DNA from: Ningiella ruwaisensis
GTDB taxonomy: Bacteria > Pseudomonadota > Gammaproteobacteria > Enterobacterales > Alteromonadaceae
Length of the DNA: 64,000 nucleotides
Assembly: GCF_004798935.1 (NCBI RefSeq)
Contig: NZ_RAHT01000007.1
Coordinates: 169,999 to 233,998, forward strand
Direction: 5' to 3'
Made by a program: the position numbers and the translations under genes. The notes under the pieces were generated by a model that was given only the letters and a program-made list of their open reading frames with translations, did no database searches and was not told the DNA's origin. Positions 1 to 8,530 of the stretch are shown here, in pieces. Position 1 is the stretch's first letter. The number at the start of each line of letters is the position of its first letter.

Positions 1-1
1 G

Positions 2-355
2 GAAGCCTTATACACAAATTTTAAAGACGATGGATTCGTCGTTCTGGGTTTTCCGTCTAATGACTTTGCGCAGGAATATGCAGACGAAAGTAAAACAGCT
101 GAGGTATGTGAACTTACCTACGGCGTGAATTTCCCAATGTTTGAGCCTATTTCAGTACGTGGTGATAACGCTGATCCGCTCTACGCTAAACTTGCAGAAG
201 AAACCGGCAAATCACCTAAATGGAATTTTAATAAATACCTGATGGACAAAAATGGAAAAATTCTTGCGCATTATGGTTCTCGTGTAAAACCCGATGATGA
301 GGACTTTTTAAAAGATGTTACTCAGGCAATAGCGCCCGACAGTGCTTCTGAGTGA
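2..355 (+). CDS. glutathione peroxidase, C-terminal part (5' truncated by window edge)
   Basis: The first 117 visible codons are open from the window edge to TGA at 353-355. They carry the glutathione peroxidase signatures FPSNDF and WNFNKYL, the latter holding the conserved Trp and Asn of the active site. The enzyme family reduces peroxides with glutathione or thioredoxin. The N-terminal catalytic Cys/Sec loop lies outside the window, so the exact subtype cannot be judged. The C-terminus (GSRVKPDDEDF) is typical of bacterial GPx/BtuE-like proteins. The fragment is convergent with the following azoreductase. Confidence 0.85.
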   Translation, partial: EALYTNFKDDGFVVLGFPSNDFAQEYADESKTAEVCELTYGVNFPMFEPISVRGDNADPLYAKLAEETGKSPKWNFNKYLMDKNGKILAHYGSRVKPDDEDFLKDVTQAIAPDSASE

Positions 356-393
356 CAACGACGTTAATAAACATTAAATTCCAAAAGCACCAT

Positions 394-419
394 AAAAAAA
401 GCCCCGCAAACGCGGGGCT
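394..419 (-). terminator. intrinsic terminator of the azoreductase gene
   Basis: AGCCCCGC-AAAC-GCGGGGCT forms an 8-bp GC-rich stem with a 4-nt loop. The A run at 394-400 becomes a T run when read leftward, so it terminates the leftward azoreductase transcript. It may also stop the rightward peroxidase transcript, but without a T tract on that side. Confidence 0.85.
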
Positions 420-483
420 ATCAACACACTCAACTAGGAACACACTAATAACTGGTAGGAACTACCAATCAGTAGTCATATTA

Positions 484-1095
484 TTAGTGTTCAAGTGCTG
501 TATTTGGTTCACTAATTTGTGAAGAAAATTTTTGCCACGCATTACTCGCTGCCTCTTCACCCATCGCAAGTCCTTCAATGTAATGGAATTTTACTTCGCT
601 CATTCCTAAAAATGCCAGGAAATTTTTAACATATTCACTCTGCGTATCGAGTGGCGTGCCTTGATACATTCCGCCTCTGGCTGCAAGTACGGTCACGTTT
701 TTATGCTTTATTAGGCCTTCAGGTCCGTTTTCAGTATATTTAAAGGTGATCCCCGCACGGGCAATGCGATCAAAGTAGGCTTTCAAAGTGGAAGGGATCG
801 CAAAGTTATACATCGGAACAGCAAACACAATATCGTCTGCTTTATTCAAGTCGTCGATAAATGATTCAGAACGAGCTGCAAGCGCTTTTTGTTCCTTATT
901 TCGTTCTGATTCAGGCGTTGACCAAGCCTGCATTTCCTGAGCGGTCAAATGCGGCAAATCAATCGCGCTTAAGTCGAGCCTTGCTATAGTCACATCGCTA
1001 TCCGCGTAATTTGCCTGAATGTATCGTTCAGCGGCAATACTGCTATTACCGTGTTCACCTTGTAAACTGCTTTTAATTACCAAAACATGCTTCAT
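484..1095 (-). CDS. azoR: FMN-dependent NADH:azoreductase / NADH:quinone oxidoreductase (203 aa)
   Basis: The protein is a flavodoxin-fold FMN enzyme that reduces quinones and azo compounds with NADH in the cytoplasm. The N-terminus (KHVLVIKSSLQGEHGNSS) is the FMN-phosphate loop of AzoR. The segment VFAVPMYNFAIPSTLKAYFD is the diagnostic flavin-binding motif, and AARGGMY follows. Length is that of E. coli AzoR (about 200 aa). I chose ATG at 1095 because GGAG lies 7 nt upstream; a TTG at 1107 would be inside that ribosome-binding site. The gene stands alone, ends at a strong terminator, and has a roughly 100-nt AT-rich leader. Confidence 0.93.
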   Translation of the reverse strand: MKHVLVIKSSLQGEHGNSSIAAERYIQANYADSDVTIARLDLSAIDLPHLTAQEMQAWSTPESERNKEQKALAARSESFIDDLNKADDIVFAVPMYNFAIPSTLKAYFDRIARAGITFKYTENGPEGLIKHKNVTVLAARGGMYQGTPLDTQSEYVKNFLAFLGMSEVKFHYIEGLAMGEEAASNAWQKFSSQISEPNTALEH

Positions 1096-1204
1096 TTTTT
1101 TCTCCAAAGGGTATCTCTCATCAAACTAGACAAAGCTTACACTTCAAGAATAACGAAAAATATTGCAATAACTTTGTTGATTGGTTCTATTAAATAGAAA
1201 GGTT

Positions 1205-2512
1205 TTATAAAGAAGCCAGCGCTTGGTCAATATCTTTAACAATATCTTCAAAAGCCTCAATACCAATACTCATACGGATAAGCTTATCCCCAATCCCCAT
1301 TGCAGCGCGCTGACTGGCTCCATTTTCATGAAAGATAGTAGTTGCAACTGGTAAGGCCAAGGTTCGAGTATCACCTAAATGTGTTGCGCTTATAATCAGC
1401 TTCAAAGCATTTAAAAAGTCGCGCATATCAAGAGTTTCATGCAATTCAAAACTCAGAATGCCGCCAAACTGATGATTGAACAGGTGTTTTGCACGCGCAT
1501 GCTGCGGATGTTCGGCAAGGCCCGGATAATAAACTTTTTTTACCTGCGGGAGAGATAACAAGTGTCGAGCAACAATAAGCGCATTATCACAGGTTTGTTT
1601 TAAGCGCATATTTAGCGTTTCCATGCCAATCGCTATTTGATGACACGCTGCAGGGGCAAGCGTTGCGCCCATGTCTCGTAAGCCTCGCTTACGAATTTGC
1701 GTCAAGCCCCACTGACGCGTATCTTGAACTTTATACTTATCATCAATGTTGGCAAAGGCAGCCCAATTAAAATTGCCTAAATCTGTCAGCGCACCGCCAA
1801 GCACACTTCCATGTCCTGCAATGTATTTTGTTAATGAGGTCATGACCATTGATGCGCCAAGCGCTTTTGCATCTAACATAGGTGCTGGAGTCATGGTGTT
1901 GTCAATGACAAACAAAATTGACCGGCTATGGCAAAGTGATGCGATATGTTCCAAATCACTGACCTGCGTCACCGGATTTGCAATAGACTCGCAAAACACA
2001 AGCTTCGTTTCAGGTTTTAGTGATGTTTCAACTGCCTTAACATCTGTAACGTCAACAAAACTAACATCAATGGCAAAATTCTGAAGCGTTTGCATAAAAC
2101 TGCGCGTATTGCCGAATAAGTAACGGCTCACCACAATATGATCACCGGCTTTAAGCAATGAAAACATTAATGCACTTATAGCCGCCATGCCGGTTGCAAA
2201 GGTAACTGAACCCACACCACCTTCTAGCGCGTTTAACATATTCTGTAGCGCAACTGCCGAGCCTGATGAACTGCGCGAATAAACATGCCCTGCCTGTTTA
2301 CCCTGAAATACTGCCTCTAAATCGGCCACATCTGCAAACTCAAACAATACCGAGTTATTCGTTGACTCGTGGACCGCACCAAACTGAGGCTGATTTAAAA
2401 GCCGGTCTGCATGTACTAATTGCGTATTGCTCAACAAACTTTCTAAGGGTTGGCGTTTTTCGCTTGCAGAACTTGCAGAAAACGAAGCGGGTTTACAGGT
2501 GTCTTTTTTCAC
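1205..2512 (-). CDS. Cys/Met-metabolism PLP enzyme, cystathionine gamma-synthase family (435 aa)
   Basis: This is a fold-type I PLP enzyme of the trans-sulfuration family. The PLP lysine is in SLTKYIAGHGSVLGG, preceded by VIDNTMTPAP, the loop that holds the PLP-binding Asp. YSRSSSGSAVALQNML contains the usual substrate-binding Tyr-Ser-Arg region. The family includes O-acylhomoserine sulfhydrylases, cystathionine gamma-synthase/lyase and methionine gamma-lyase; I cannot decide between these from sequence alone. Length (435 aa) is closest to the O-acetylhomoserine (thiol)-lyase side. The start is GTG at 2512 with no strong ribosome-binding site, so the N-terminus is uncertain. It is divergent from the NRDE gene. 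Confidence 0.85.
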   Translation of the reverse strand: MKKDTCKPASFSASSASEKRQPLESLLSNTQLVHADRLLNQPQFGAVHESTNNSVLFEFADVADLEAVFQGKQAGHVYSRSSSGSAVALQNMLNALEGGVGSVTFATGMAAISALMFSLLKAGDHIVVSRYLFGNTRSFMQTLQNFAIDVSFVDVTDVKAVETSLKPETKLVFCESIANPVTQVSDLEHIASLCHSRSILFVIDNTMTPAPMLDAKALGASMVMTSLTKYIAGHGSVLGGALTDLGNFNWAAFANIDDKYKVQDTRQWGLTQIRKRGLRDMGATLAPAACHQIAIGMETLNMRLKQTCDNALIVARHLLSLPQVKKVYYPGLAEHPQHARAKHLFNHQFGGILSFELHETLDMRDFLNALKLIISATHLGDTRTLALPVATTIFHENGASQRAAMGIGDKLIRMSIGIEAFEDIVKDIDQALASL

Positions 2513-2628
2513 GTTTAGGTACTTAAAATGACTAAGCTATTCATAAATTTGAATTGATGTTAGCGAAACTACTCTCTATTGTATAGCCAGCTTTGTTATT
2601 AAATAGTTGTGATTGTTCATATTATTTC

Positions 2629-3408
2629 ATGTGTATTTTATTTATCGCTGTTGACCAGCACCCTGATTATCCATTAATTGTTGCAGCGAATCGTGATGAG
2701 TTTCATGCACGCCCCACTCAGCCATCAGGCTTTTGGGAACAGTATCCGCAGGTTTTGGCAGGGAAAGACTTGCAGGCAGGTGGTTCATGGATGGGCGTGT
2801 CGCGCGCCGGTAAACTTGCCGCGTTAACTAACATCCGTTCCTCGGGTAAAGAGCGCGAACAAGCGATCAGTCGTGGTGAATTGGTCATGAATTACTTAAT
2901 CGACGATATGAGCGCCAGCGACTATCATAAAGTCCTTTCGCAAAGTGCAACACAGTATAACGGCTACAACCTATTGTTCGGAGAACTTGAGCACTTACAG
3001 GTATACAACAATTTTGAAGACAGTATTTATTCTTTAACCAAGGGAATATATGGTTTATCCAACGCTAATCTGAATGCGCCATGGCCAAAACTGGATTTAG
3101 GTCGCAGTGAACTGGCCAAGTACTGCCAGCAAACCGACGTATTCAATGTAGAGCATTTGTTTAAGCTCTTGAGTAACAACACTAAAGCTCAAGATGAAGT
3201 ATTACCGCAAACGGGTGTTCCCCTTGAGTGGGAACGCAAATTATCGTCCATCTTTATTGAATCTCCGGATTATGGCACTCGCTCGAGTACTGTATTGCTG
3301 CTAGACCGATACCGACAGGTGTTTTGGCAGGAGCGTAGTTTTAATTCAAGCGCCCAACTTACTGATCAGCAGACATATTTGTTTAAATTAGACGCGCCTG
3401 ATTTGTAG
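2629..3408 (+). CDS. NRDE family protein, TANGO2-like (259 aa)
   Basis: The protein begins MCILFIAVDQHPDYPLIVAA and continues NRDEFHARPT, the hallmark NRDE motif of the TANGO2 family. In this family Cys2 becomes an N-terminal nucleophile after Met removal, which fixes the start at ATG 2629 rather than the longer frame from 2593. GGSWMGVS and LTNIR are also family-typical. The biochemical role of bacterial members is not firmly established; the eukaryotic relatives are linked to heme or lipid handling. It is a single gene between divergent neighbours, with no clear Shine-Dalgarno sequence. Confidence 0.85.
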   Translation: MCILFIAVDQHPDYPLIVAANRDEFHARPTQPSGFWEQYPQVLAGKDLQAGGSWMGVSRAGKLAALTNIRSSGKEREQAISRGELVMNYLIDDMSASDYHKVLSQSATQYNGYNLLFGELEHLQVYNNFEDSIYSLTKGIYGLSNANLNAPWPKLDLGRSELAKYCQQTDVFNVEHLFKLLSNNTKAQDEVLPQTGVPLEWERKLSSIFIESPDYGTRSSTVLLLDRYRQVFWQERSFNSSAQLTDQQTYLFKLDAPDL

Positions 3409-3479
3409 CAAAAAGAAAAAAGATACAAAAATGGCACGCAAGGTCAGACGAGCACAGTAATACAGCGATTTCGCTCGAA

Positions 3480-3502
3480 ATTATGCGCAAATCGTGCATA
3501 AT
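3480..3502 (+). promoter_or_regulatory. 7-bp inverted repeat with -10-like CATAAT upstream of the aminotransferase
   Basis: ATTATGC-N9-GCATAAT is a perfect 7-bp inverted repeat whose right arm contains a -10-like CATAAT. It lies about 70 nt before the GTG start of the aminotransferase. This could be the promoter with an operator, but no regulator is suggested by the motif itself. Confidence 0.3.
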
Positions 3503-3573
3503 GTGGCGCTTTAAAGCGTATGCTTTGCTAACACTCAAAAGATACAAGTAACTCACAATTAAGGAATTAGCAC

Positions 3574-4773
3574 GTGTTTGAATCCCTACCCGCCCTTGCG
3601 CCAGACCCTATCCTCGGTTTATCAGCAGCTTACAAGCAAGATAACAACCCCCATAAAATTGATTTAGGCGTGGGTGTTTATAAGGATGAAAACGGAAACA
3701 CTCCAATTCTGCGAGCAGTGAGTCAAGCTCAAAGCGTTTTACAGGAACGTGAAACTTCAAAAGTTTATATCACCCCTCAAGGCCATCAAGGCTACATCGA
3801 CAGCATGTTGACTTTGCTTTTTGGCAAGCAAAGCGCTGCGCTAAGTGATAAGCGCCTTGCTGCCGTGCAGGCGCCAGGCGGTTGCGGTGCACTAAGAATA
3901 CTGGCAGAACTGCTTATGCGCTGCAACGAGAACACCGTTGTCTGGGTGAGCGACCCTACTTGGGCTAACCATATTCCTCTGTTAGGCGATGCAGGATTAA
4001 CGCTTAAAACCTACCCATATTTTGACAAGGCGAGTGCCAGCATCAAATTTGATGAAATGATGGACTGCCTGAAAGACGTCAAAAAAGGTGATGTCGTTTT
4101 ATTACATGGCTGTTGCCACAATCCTACTGGCGCCGACTTAAGCCGCGAACAATGGCAGGCAGTAGCCAAGCTTGCCGCCACGAACGGATTTTTGCCCTTT
4201 GTTGATGTCGCCTATCAGGGTTTTGGTGACAGCCTTGAAGAGGATGCCTACGGTTTGCGTTTACTGGCGCAAAGTGTTGATGAAATGATAGTGGCAGCAT
4301 CGTGCAGTAAAAACTTTGGTTTATATCGCGAGCGCGTTGGATTAGCGGCGATCATGACAAAAGATGCAAAAACAGCCAGCATTGCACAATCTCAAATTCA
4401 GTCTGTTGCCAGAGGCATATACTCAATGCCTCCTTCTTATGGTGGCGCTTTAGTTGATATTATTTTGGCAGATTCATCTCTGACACAAACCTGGCAGGAT
4501 GAAGTCGCTCAAATGCGCGAACGCATGATTACCTTACGTCAGTTATTGGTTGATAACTTAAACAAGCAAGGCGTAGATAAAGACTTTAGCTTTGTAAATC
4601 AACAAAAAGGGATGTTTTCCTTTTTATGTATTACACCAGAGCAAGTGCAACATTTGCGAAAAGAGCACAGCGTTTACTTTGTTGACTCAAGTCGCGTAAA
4701 TATTGCAGGTATTAGCCAATCCAACGTTGAAGTGTTAGCTAAAGCTATTGCCGATACGCTCAAGGCATCGTAA
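3574..4773 (+). CDS. aromatic amino acid / aspartate aminotransferase (399 aa)
   Basis: This class I aminotransferase transfers amino groups between aspartate or aromatic amino acids and 2-oxoglutarate. The N-terminus FESLPALAPDPILGL and LGVGVYKDENG are typical of the AspC/TyrB group. HGCCHNPTGADL holds the substrate-binding Asn, FVDVAYQGFGD the PLP-binding Asp and Tyr, and SCSKNFGLYRERVG the Schiff-base Lys and phosphate-binding Arg. Length equals the family norm (about 397 aa). GTG at 3574 has AAGGA about 9 nt upstream. AspC and TyrB types cannot be separated confidently. The isomerase gene follows 39 nt downstream on the same strand. Confidence 0.92.
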   Translation: MFESLPALAPDPILGLSAAYKQDNNPHKIDLGVGVYKDENGNTPILRAVSQAQSVLQERETSKVYITPQGHQGYIDSMLTLLFGKQSAALSDKRLAAVQAPGGCGALRILAELLMRCNENTVVWVSDPTWANHIPLLGDAGLTLKTYPYFDKASASIKFDEMMDCLKDVKKGDVVLLHGCCHNPTGADLSREQWQAVAKLAATNGFLPFVDVAYQGFGDSLEEDAYGLRLLAQSVDEMIVAASCSKNFGLYRERVGLAAIMTKDAKTASIAQSQIQSVARGIYSMPPSYGGALVDIILADSSLTQTWQDEVAQMRERMITLRQLLVDNLNKQGVDKDFSFVNQQKGMFSFLCITPEQVQHLRKEHSVYFVDSSRVNIAGISQSNVEVLAKAIADTLKAS

Positions 4774-4786
4774 GGTAAGTACCTTA
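4771..4786 (+). other. short hairpin at the aminotransferase stop codon
   Basis: TAAGGT-AAGT-ACCTTA overlaps the stop codon and is followed after a few bases by ATTTTTTGG. The stem is short and AT-rich, so at most a weak terminator or attenuator that may reduce read-through into the next gene. Confidence 0.3.
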
Positions 4787-4812
4787 TAAGAAATTTTTTG
4801 GACAAACAACTC

Positions 4813-5748
4813 ATGGACAGACGTCGGTTTTTACACGCTTCACTTTCGGCAGCGACTTGCGCAGGTTTGTTATCTGCAAGTCGACTGTCCATTGCGCTTG
4901 ATACAGGTACTAAAAGCAAAGCGGATGAAAAAAGTGCGCGCAAAATCAATGTCGGTATGCATGTTTGGGTGTATGCCAAACATCAGCCTGACTATGATGT
5001 GTATGGCATTTTAAGCGACATATGGGCAGACGTGAAATACGCTGGTCTGGATGGCATAGAATTGATGGAACAACCGCTTCGCAGACAGGACAAAACAAGA
5101 GAAATTGCAGAATTAATTGAGGCGCATCGTTTGCCATTAATTGGCACTTCATACGGCGCAAATTTTTGGGATAAAGCCGAATCAAACAGGATTTATGACG
5201 ATTTAGCAAACATACTCACCAATATGCAGGTGCTTAGTGCACGTACTATCGGTGTATCCGTTGGTAAACCGCAAAATCGAGATAAAACTGAACAAGAGTT
5301 TGATGCACAGGCAGATTTGATTCAGCGAACGCAAGCGCTTGCGTTAGAACATGGTGTAGTTTTAAACCTTCACAACCATACTTACGAAGTAGAAAAGCAA
5401 CTCTTTGATCTTAAAAATACTCTCAAACGCATTCCGGATATACCTTTAGGCCCTGATATCAATTGGCTTGTTCGCGCGGGTGTAGAGCCTAATGCATTTT
5501 TAAAGCAGTATCAGGACAATATAGTCTTTTTGCATTTACGCGACCAGCATGCCTCAGGTGCATGGGCAGAATCTATTGGTGAGGGCGATACTGACTTTAC
5601 CAAATTAGGTCACACGCTTGATGCAATTAATTTTAAAGGTGATGCCATAATTGAGTTGGCTCACGAAGACGGATTTACGCCTACTCGCCCCATCAAGGAA
5701 AGCCTCAAAATGAGCCGAGCGCATATTCGCAATACACTCGGGTTTTAA
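4813..5748 (+). CDS. Tat-exported sugar phosphate isomerase/epimerase-like TIM barrel (311 aa)
   Basis: The N-terminus MDRRRFLHASLSAATCAGLL is a twin-arginine signal (RRRFL), pointing to export in a folded state. The mature part is a xylose-isomerase-like (AP endonuclease 2) TIM barrel: GMHVWVYA, YAGLDGIELME, VLNLHNHTYE, LGPDINWL and IIELAHEDG are the strand-end motifs that usually carry the metal-binding His, Glu and Asp. The substrate is unknown. The exact start is ambiguous: ATG 4813 is used, and TTG 4798 would add five residues. A second exported member of this fold lies at 48407-49492. Confidence 0.78.
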   Translation: MDRRRFLHASLSAATCAGLLSASRLSIALDTGTKSKADEKSARKINVGMHVWVYAKHQPDYDVYGILSDIWADVKYAGLDGIELMEQPLRRQDKTREIAELIEAHRLPLIGTSYGANFWDKAESNRIYDDLANILTNMQVLSARTIGVSVGKPQNRDKTEQEFDAQADLIQRTQALALEHGVVLNLHNHTYEVEKQLFDLKNTLKRIPDIPLGPDINWLVRAGVEPNAFLKQYQDNIVFLHLRDQHASGAWAESIGEGDTDFTKLGHTLDAINFKGDAIIELAHEDGFTPTRPIKESLKMSRAHIRNTLGF

Positions 5749-5780
5749 GCGTCAACGTTTAAATATCATCGGCAAAACGC

Positions 5781-5804
5781 GAGGGGCGCTTCGCCACTTT
5801 TTTT
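5781..5804 (+). terminator. intrinsic terminator after the isomerase gene
   Basis: The GGCG-CTT-CGCC core, extended by A-G and C-T pairs around one mismatch, is followed by a seven-T run (5798-5804). It lies between convergent genes and fits termination of the rightward aminotransferase-isomerase transcript. Confidence 0.6.
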
Positions 5805-5805
5805 A

Positions 5806-6567
5806 TTAAGCCAACATACCACCATCTACTACAACACAGGCTCCGGTGGTGTAGCTTGACGCATCTGATACCAGATACAGCACTGTGCCTGCCATCTCGT
5901 CAGGATCTGCTACTCGCCCTAGTGGGATTTGGGTTAAGGCGGATTTTAAAATCGCATCGTTGGTAGTAAGCGCAGAGGCAAACTTGGTATCGGTAAGTCC
6001 CGGTAATAAGGCGTTAACTCGAATATTGTGCTTACCACATTCCTTTGCGAATGCTTTGGTCATGCTAATAACAGCGGCTTTCGTAATACTGTAAATGCCC
6101 TGCATATCTCCCGGGCGAATGCCGTTTACTGACGCGGTGTTAAGTATTACCCCTGCCCCTTGATCGCGCATCATTTTACCCGCTTCAGCAGACATGAAAA
6201 AATAGCCTCGAATATTCACATCCACTGTTTTTGCATAGGCGGCTAAATCCGTATCAAGAATATGCCCAAAGTAAGGATTGGCAGCCGCATTATTAACCAG
6301 TATATCAATGCGCCCAAACTCTGATTTGATGTGTTCAAACAGAGCAGAAATTTGCTGCATTTCACCCACATGGCAGGCGAAAGCAGATGCCTTCCCGCCA
6401 CTATCTCTTATACTTTGTGCAACAGCTTCACATCCTTCTATTTTTCGGCTAGAAACTATAACGTGTGCACCTTTGTGCGCAAGGAGTCTCGCAATAGATT
6501 CGCCAATACCTCGACTGGCGCCAGTAACAACAGCAATCTTACCGCTTAAATCAAATAAGTCTTTCAT
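5806..6567 (-). CDS. SDR family oxidoreductase (253 aa)
   Basis: A classical short-chain dehydrogenase/reductase. VVTGASRGIGE is the Rossmann TGxxxGxG motif, NNAAANP the NNAG-type motif, and TASVNG with YSITKAA supplies the catalytic Ser, Tyr and Lys. LPGLTDTKFA follows, and the end GACVVVDGGMLA is typical of NAD(P)H-dependent fatty-acyl or alcohol-type SDRs. ATG at 6567 is preferred to 6579 because GGGA lies about 6 nt upstream. It is the last gene of the leftward acyl-CoA dehydrogenase operon, 85 nt after a second SDR, so it probably acts on an acyl or alcohol intermediate of that pathway. Confidence 0.88.
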   Translation of the reverse strand: MKDLFDLSGKIAVVTGASRGIGESIARLLAHKGAHVIVSSRKIEGCEAVAQSIRDSGGKASAFACHVGEMQQISALFEHIKSEFGRIDILVNNAAANPYFGHILDTDLAAYAKTVDVNIRGYFFMSAEAGKMMRDQGAGVILNTASVNGIRPGDMQGIYSITKAAVISMTKAFAKECGKHNIRVNALLPGLTDTKFASALTTNDAILKSALTQIPLGRVADPDEMAGTVLYLVSDASSYTTGACVVVDGGMLA

Positions 6568-6605
6568 GATTTGTCCCATATTTTTTGAAAGGTTTCATGT
6601 CATGT

Positions 6606-6641
6606 TTTGTGCTCATCTTTGTGCTTTGCTTTGTGCATTGC
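6606..6641. repeat. three 12-bp tandem repeats between the two SDR genes
   Basis: TTTGTGC recurs at 6606, 6618 and 6630 with exact 12-bp spacing; the rest of the unit varies (CTCATC, CTTTGC, ATTGC). It sits in the short spacer between two co-directional genes. A neighbouring perfect inverted repeat, GCTAGCT-CA-AGCTAGC (6647-6662), covers the stop codon of the upstream SDR. Confidence 0.55.
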
Positions 6642-6652
6642 TATGCGCTAGC

Positions 6653-7459
6653 TCAAGCTAGCATGCCCCCGTCAATGGTGAAGGCATGGCCGTTCATAAA
6701 ACTTGATTCATCAGAGCAAAGCCAAGCAATGGCCCCTGCTACTTCTTCAACTTTGCCCAAGCGTTTAAGTGGCGATGCTTTAATAATGGCCTTTTGCCCC
6801 CGCTCATCCATCTGCGCAAGAGTATTTTGCACCATTGGCGTGTCAATAAAACTAGGGCAGACCGCATTAAAACGTAAGCCAATACGGGCATATTCCACTG
6901 CGGCTGATTTTGTTAAGCCCATTACACCATGCTTTGCTGCGCTGTACGCAGAAATCATGGGAGACGAACGAAGGCCGGCTACAGAAGCTACATTGATAAC
7001 ATGCCCACCGCTTTGTGCCATACAGGCAATCGCCGCGCGCATGCAGTGCCAGACACCTTTTAAATTAACAGCGATGTTGCGATCAAAATCTTCATCACTT
7101 AATTCGTGCAAAGGTGCCGGTTTATGGTCGATTCCGGCATTGTTAATCACCACATCTAAACCACCTAAAACTTGCATGGCTTCTGCAAAGAGTTGCTTAA
7201 CTGACGCCAAATCAGCCACATCAACCCGACAAAAATGCAAAGTGAGCTTTTGTTCAGATGCTATTTCAAGCATCTTTTGCCCCTTATCCTGTGCCAAGTC
7301 TGCAATAAGAACTTTTGCTCCCCGCTTGGCTAACACCAGAGCAGAAGCCGCTCCAATCCCCGAAGCACCACCGGTAATTAGCACGCGTTTACCGCTCACG
7401 TCTGCAGCGGGCTTACTCAAAAGGTTTGCTAGTGAACTCATCCCATCCAGCTCGCTCAT
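6653..7459 (-). CDS. SDR family oxidoreductase (268 aa)
   Basis: A second classical SDR: ITGGASGIGAAS is the nucleotide-binding motif, INNAGIDHKP the NNAG motif, and VASVAG with YSAAKHG gives the Ser-Tyr-Lys catalytic set. The end HAFTIDGGMLA matches the neighbouring SDR's VVVDGGMLA. The family reduces or oxidises 3-hydroxyacyl or alcohol substrates with NAD(P)(H). Its ATG overlaps the TGA of the upstream MDR reductase gene (ATGA), so the two are translationally coupled. Substrate is unknown; the operon suggests an acyl-CoA or long-chain alcohol derivative. Confidence 0.88.
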   Translation of the reverse strand: MSELDGMSSLANLLSKPAADVSGKRVLITGGASGIGAASALVLAKRGAKVLIADLAQDKGQKMLEIASEQKLTLHFCRVDVADLASVKQLFAEAMQVLGGLDVVINNAGIDHKPAPLHELSDEDFDRNIAVNLKGVWHCMRAAIACMAQSGGHVINVASVAGLRSSPMISAYSAAKHGVMGLTKSAAVEYARIGLRFNAVCPSFIDTPMVQNTLAQMDERGQKAIIKASPLKRLGKVEEVAGAIAWLCSDESSFMNGHAFTIDGGMLA

Positions 7460-8472
7460 TCAGCCTCTCCCACCTTCAAAATAAGCTTGCCAAAGTTCTC
7501 ACCTTTAAACAGCATCATCAGCGTTTCTGGAAAGGTCTCGATATCTTCAACAATATGCTCTTTCACTTTCATTTTTCCCGCCTGGATCCAGCCACCAATT
7601 TCTTTCATGGCAATGGGATATTCTTTAACATTGTCAAATACAACAATGCCTTCCATTCTTGCTCTGTTGACTAAAAGCGACAGATAGTTAGAAGGTCCTT
7701 TTACTGGCGTCGTATTGTTATATTGGCTTATCGCGCCGCAAATCACGATGCGAGCTTTGAAATTGATCCGCGTAAGTACATCATCTAATATCTCGCCACC
7801 AACGTTATCAAAAAACACATCAACGCCTTTCGGACAGGTTTCTTTAAGCGCTTTTTTTACGTTTTCATTTTTGTAATCAATCGCCGCGTCAAAGCCTAGC
7901 TCGTCAATCAGGAACTGACATTTTTCTTTACCGCCAGCAATCCCCACTACACGGCATCCTTTAATTTTGGCAATTTGACCAACCAGACCACCAACCGCGC
8001 CAGCAGCACCAGAAACCACTACCGTTTCGCCTTCTTTCGGCTCACCCGATTTGAGTAAACCAAAATAGCCTGTCATACCTGGCATACCTAATACACCTAA
8101 AAAGTAAGAGAGCGGCGCTAAATTAGGGTCAACTTTGTGCACACCTTTTCCGTCACTTAACGCATATTGTTGCACGCCGCTATAACCCACCACAAAGTCG
8201 CCTTTGCTGAAACCGTCAAGCTTCGAATCGATTACCTGTGCGACGGTACCGGCTCTCATCACATCACCAATCTGTACTGGCTCAATGTAGGATTTGGCGT
8301 CGTTTAACCAACCGCGCATTGCCGGATCCAGTGAAACATAGAGGACTTTAACAAGCATTTGTCCTTTTTGCACAGACGGTATTTCAGATTCTGTAAAATC
8401 CCAGTTTTCGCGTGTCGGCTCTCCAATCGGTCTTGATTTTAGTTTCCATTGTTTATTTATTGCTGTTGTCAT
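7456..8472 (-). CDS. NADP-dependent MDR oxidoreductase, PTGR/CurA-like (338 aa)
   Basis: A zinc-independent medium-chain reductase. YVSLDPAMRGWLND is the signature of the prostaglandin/leukotriene-reductase, curcumin-reductase and zeta-crystallin-like group. GMPGMTGYFGLL and VVSGAAGAVGGLVGQIAK form the catalytic and NADPH-binding regions. These enzymes reduce alpha,beta-unsaturated ketones or enones. ATG at 8472 has GGAG 6 nt upstream; the upstream TTG belongs to the ribosome-binding site. It lies 58 nt downstream of the acyl-CoA dehydrogenase gene and overlaps the next SDR by four bases, so it is in the middle of one operon. Confidence 0.9.
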   Translation of the reverse strand: MTTAINKQWKLKSRPIGEPTRENWDFTESEIPSVQKGQMLVKVLYVSLDPAMRGWLNDAKSYIEPVQIGDVMRAGTVAQVIDSKLDGFSKGDFVVGYSGVQQYALSDGKGVHKVDPNLAPLSYFLGVLGMPGMTGYFGLLKSGEPKEGETVVVSGAAGAVGGLVGQIAKIKGCRVVGIAGGKEKCQFLIDELGFDAAIDYKNENVKKALKETCPKGVDVFFDNVGGEILDDVLTRINFKARIVICGAISQYNNTTPVKGPSNYLSLLVNRARMEGIVVFDNVKEYPIAMKEIGGWIQAGKMKVKEHIVEDIETFPETLMMLFKGENFGKLILKVGEAE

Positions 8473-8530
8473 GTGCATCTCCAAACGTTAATCGTTATAG
8501 GTAACTGCTATTAAATAATTATATTGCCAG

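Noticed and set aside
6585..7484. 299-codon rightward frame opposite the second SDR
   Set aside because: It is a shadow of a clear SDR gene with all motifs intact on the other strand, and has no recognisable protein character.
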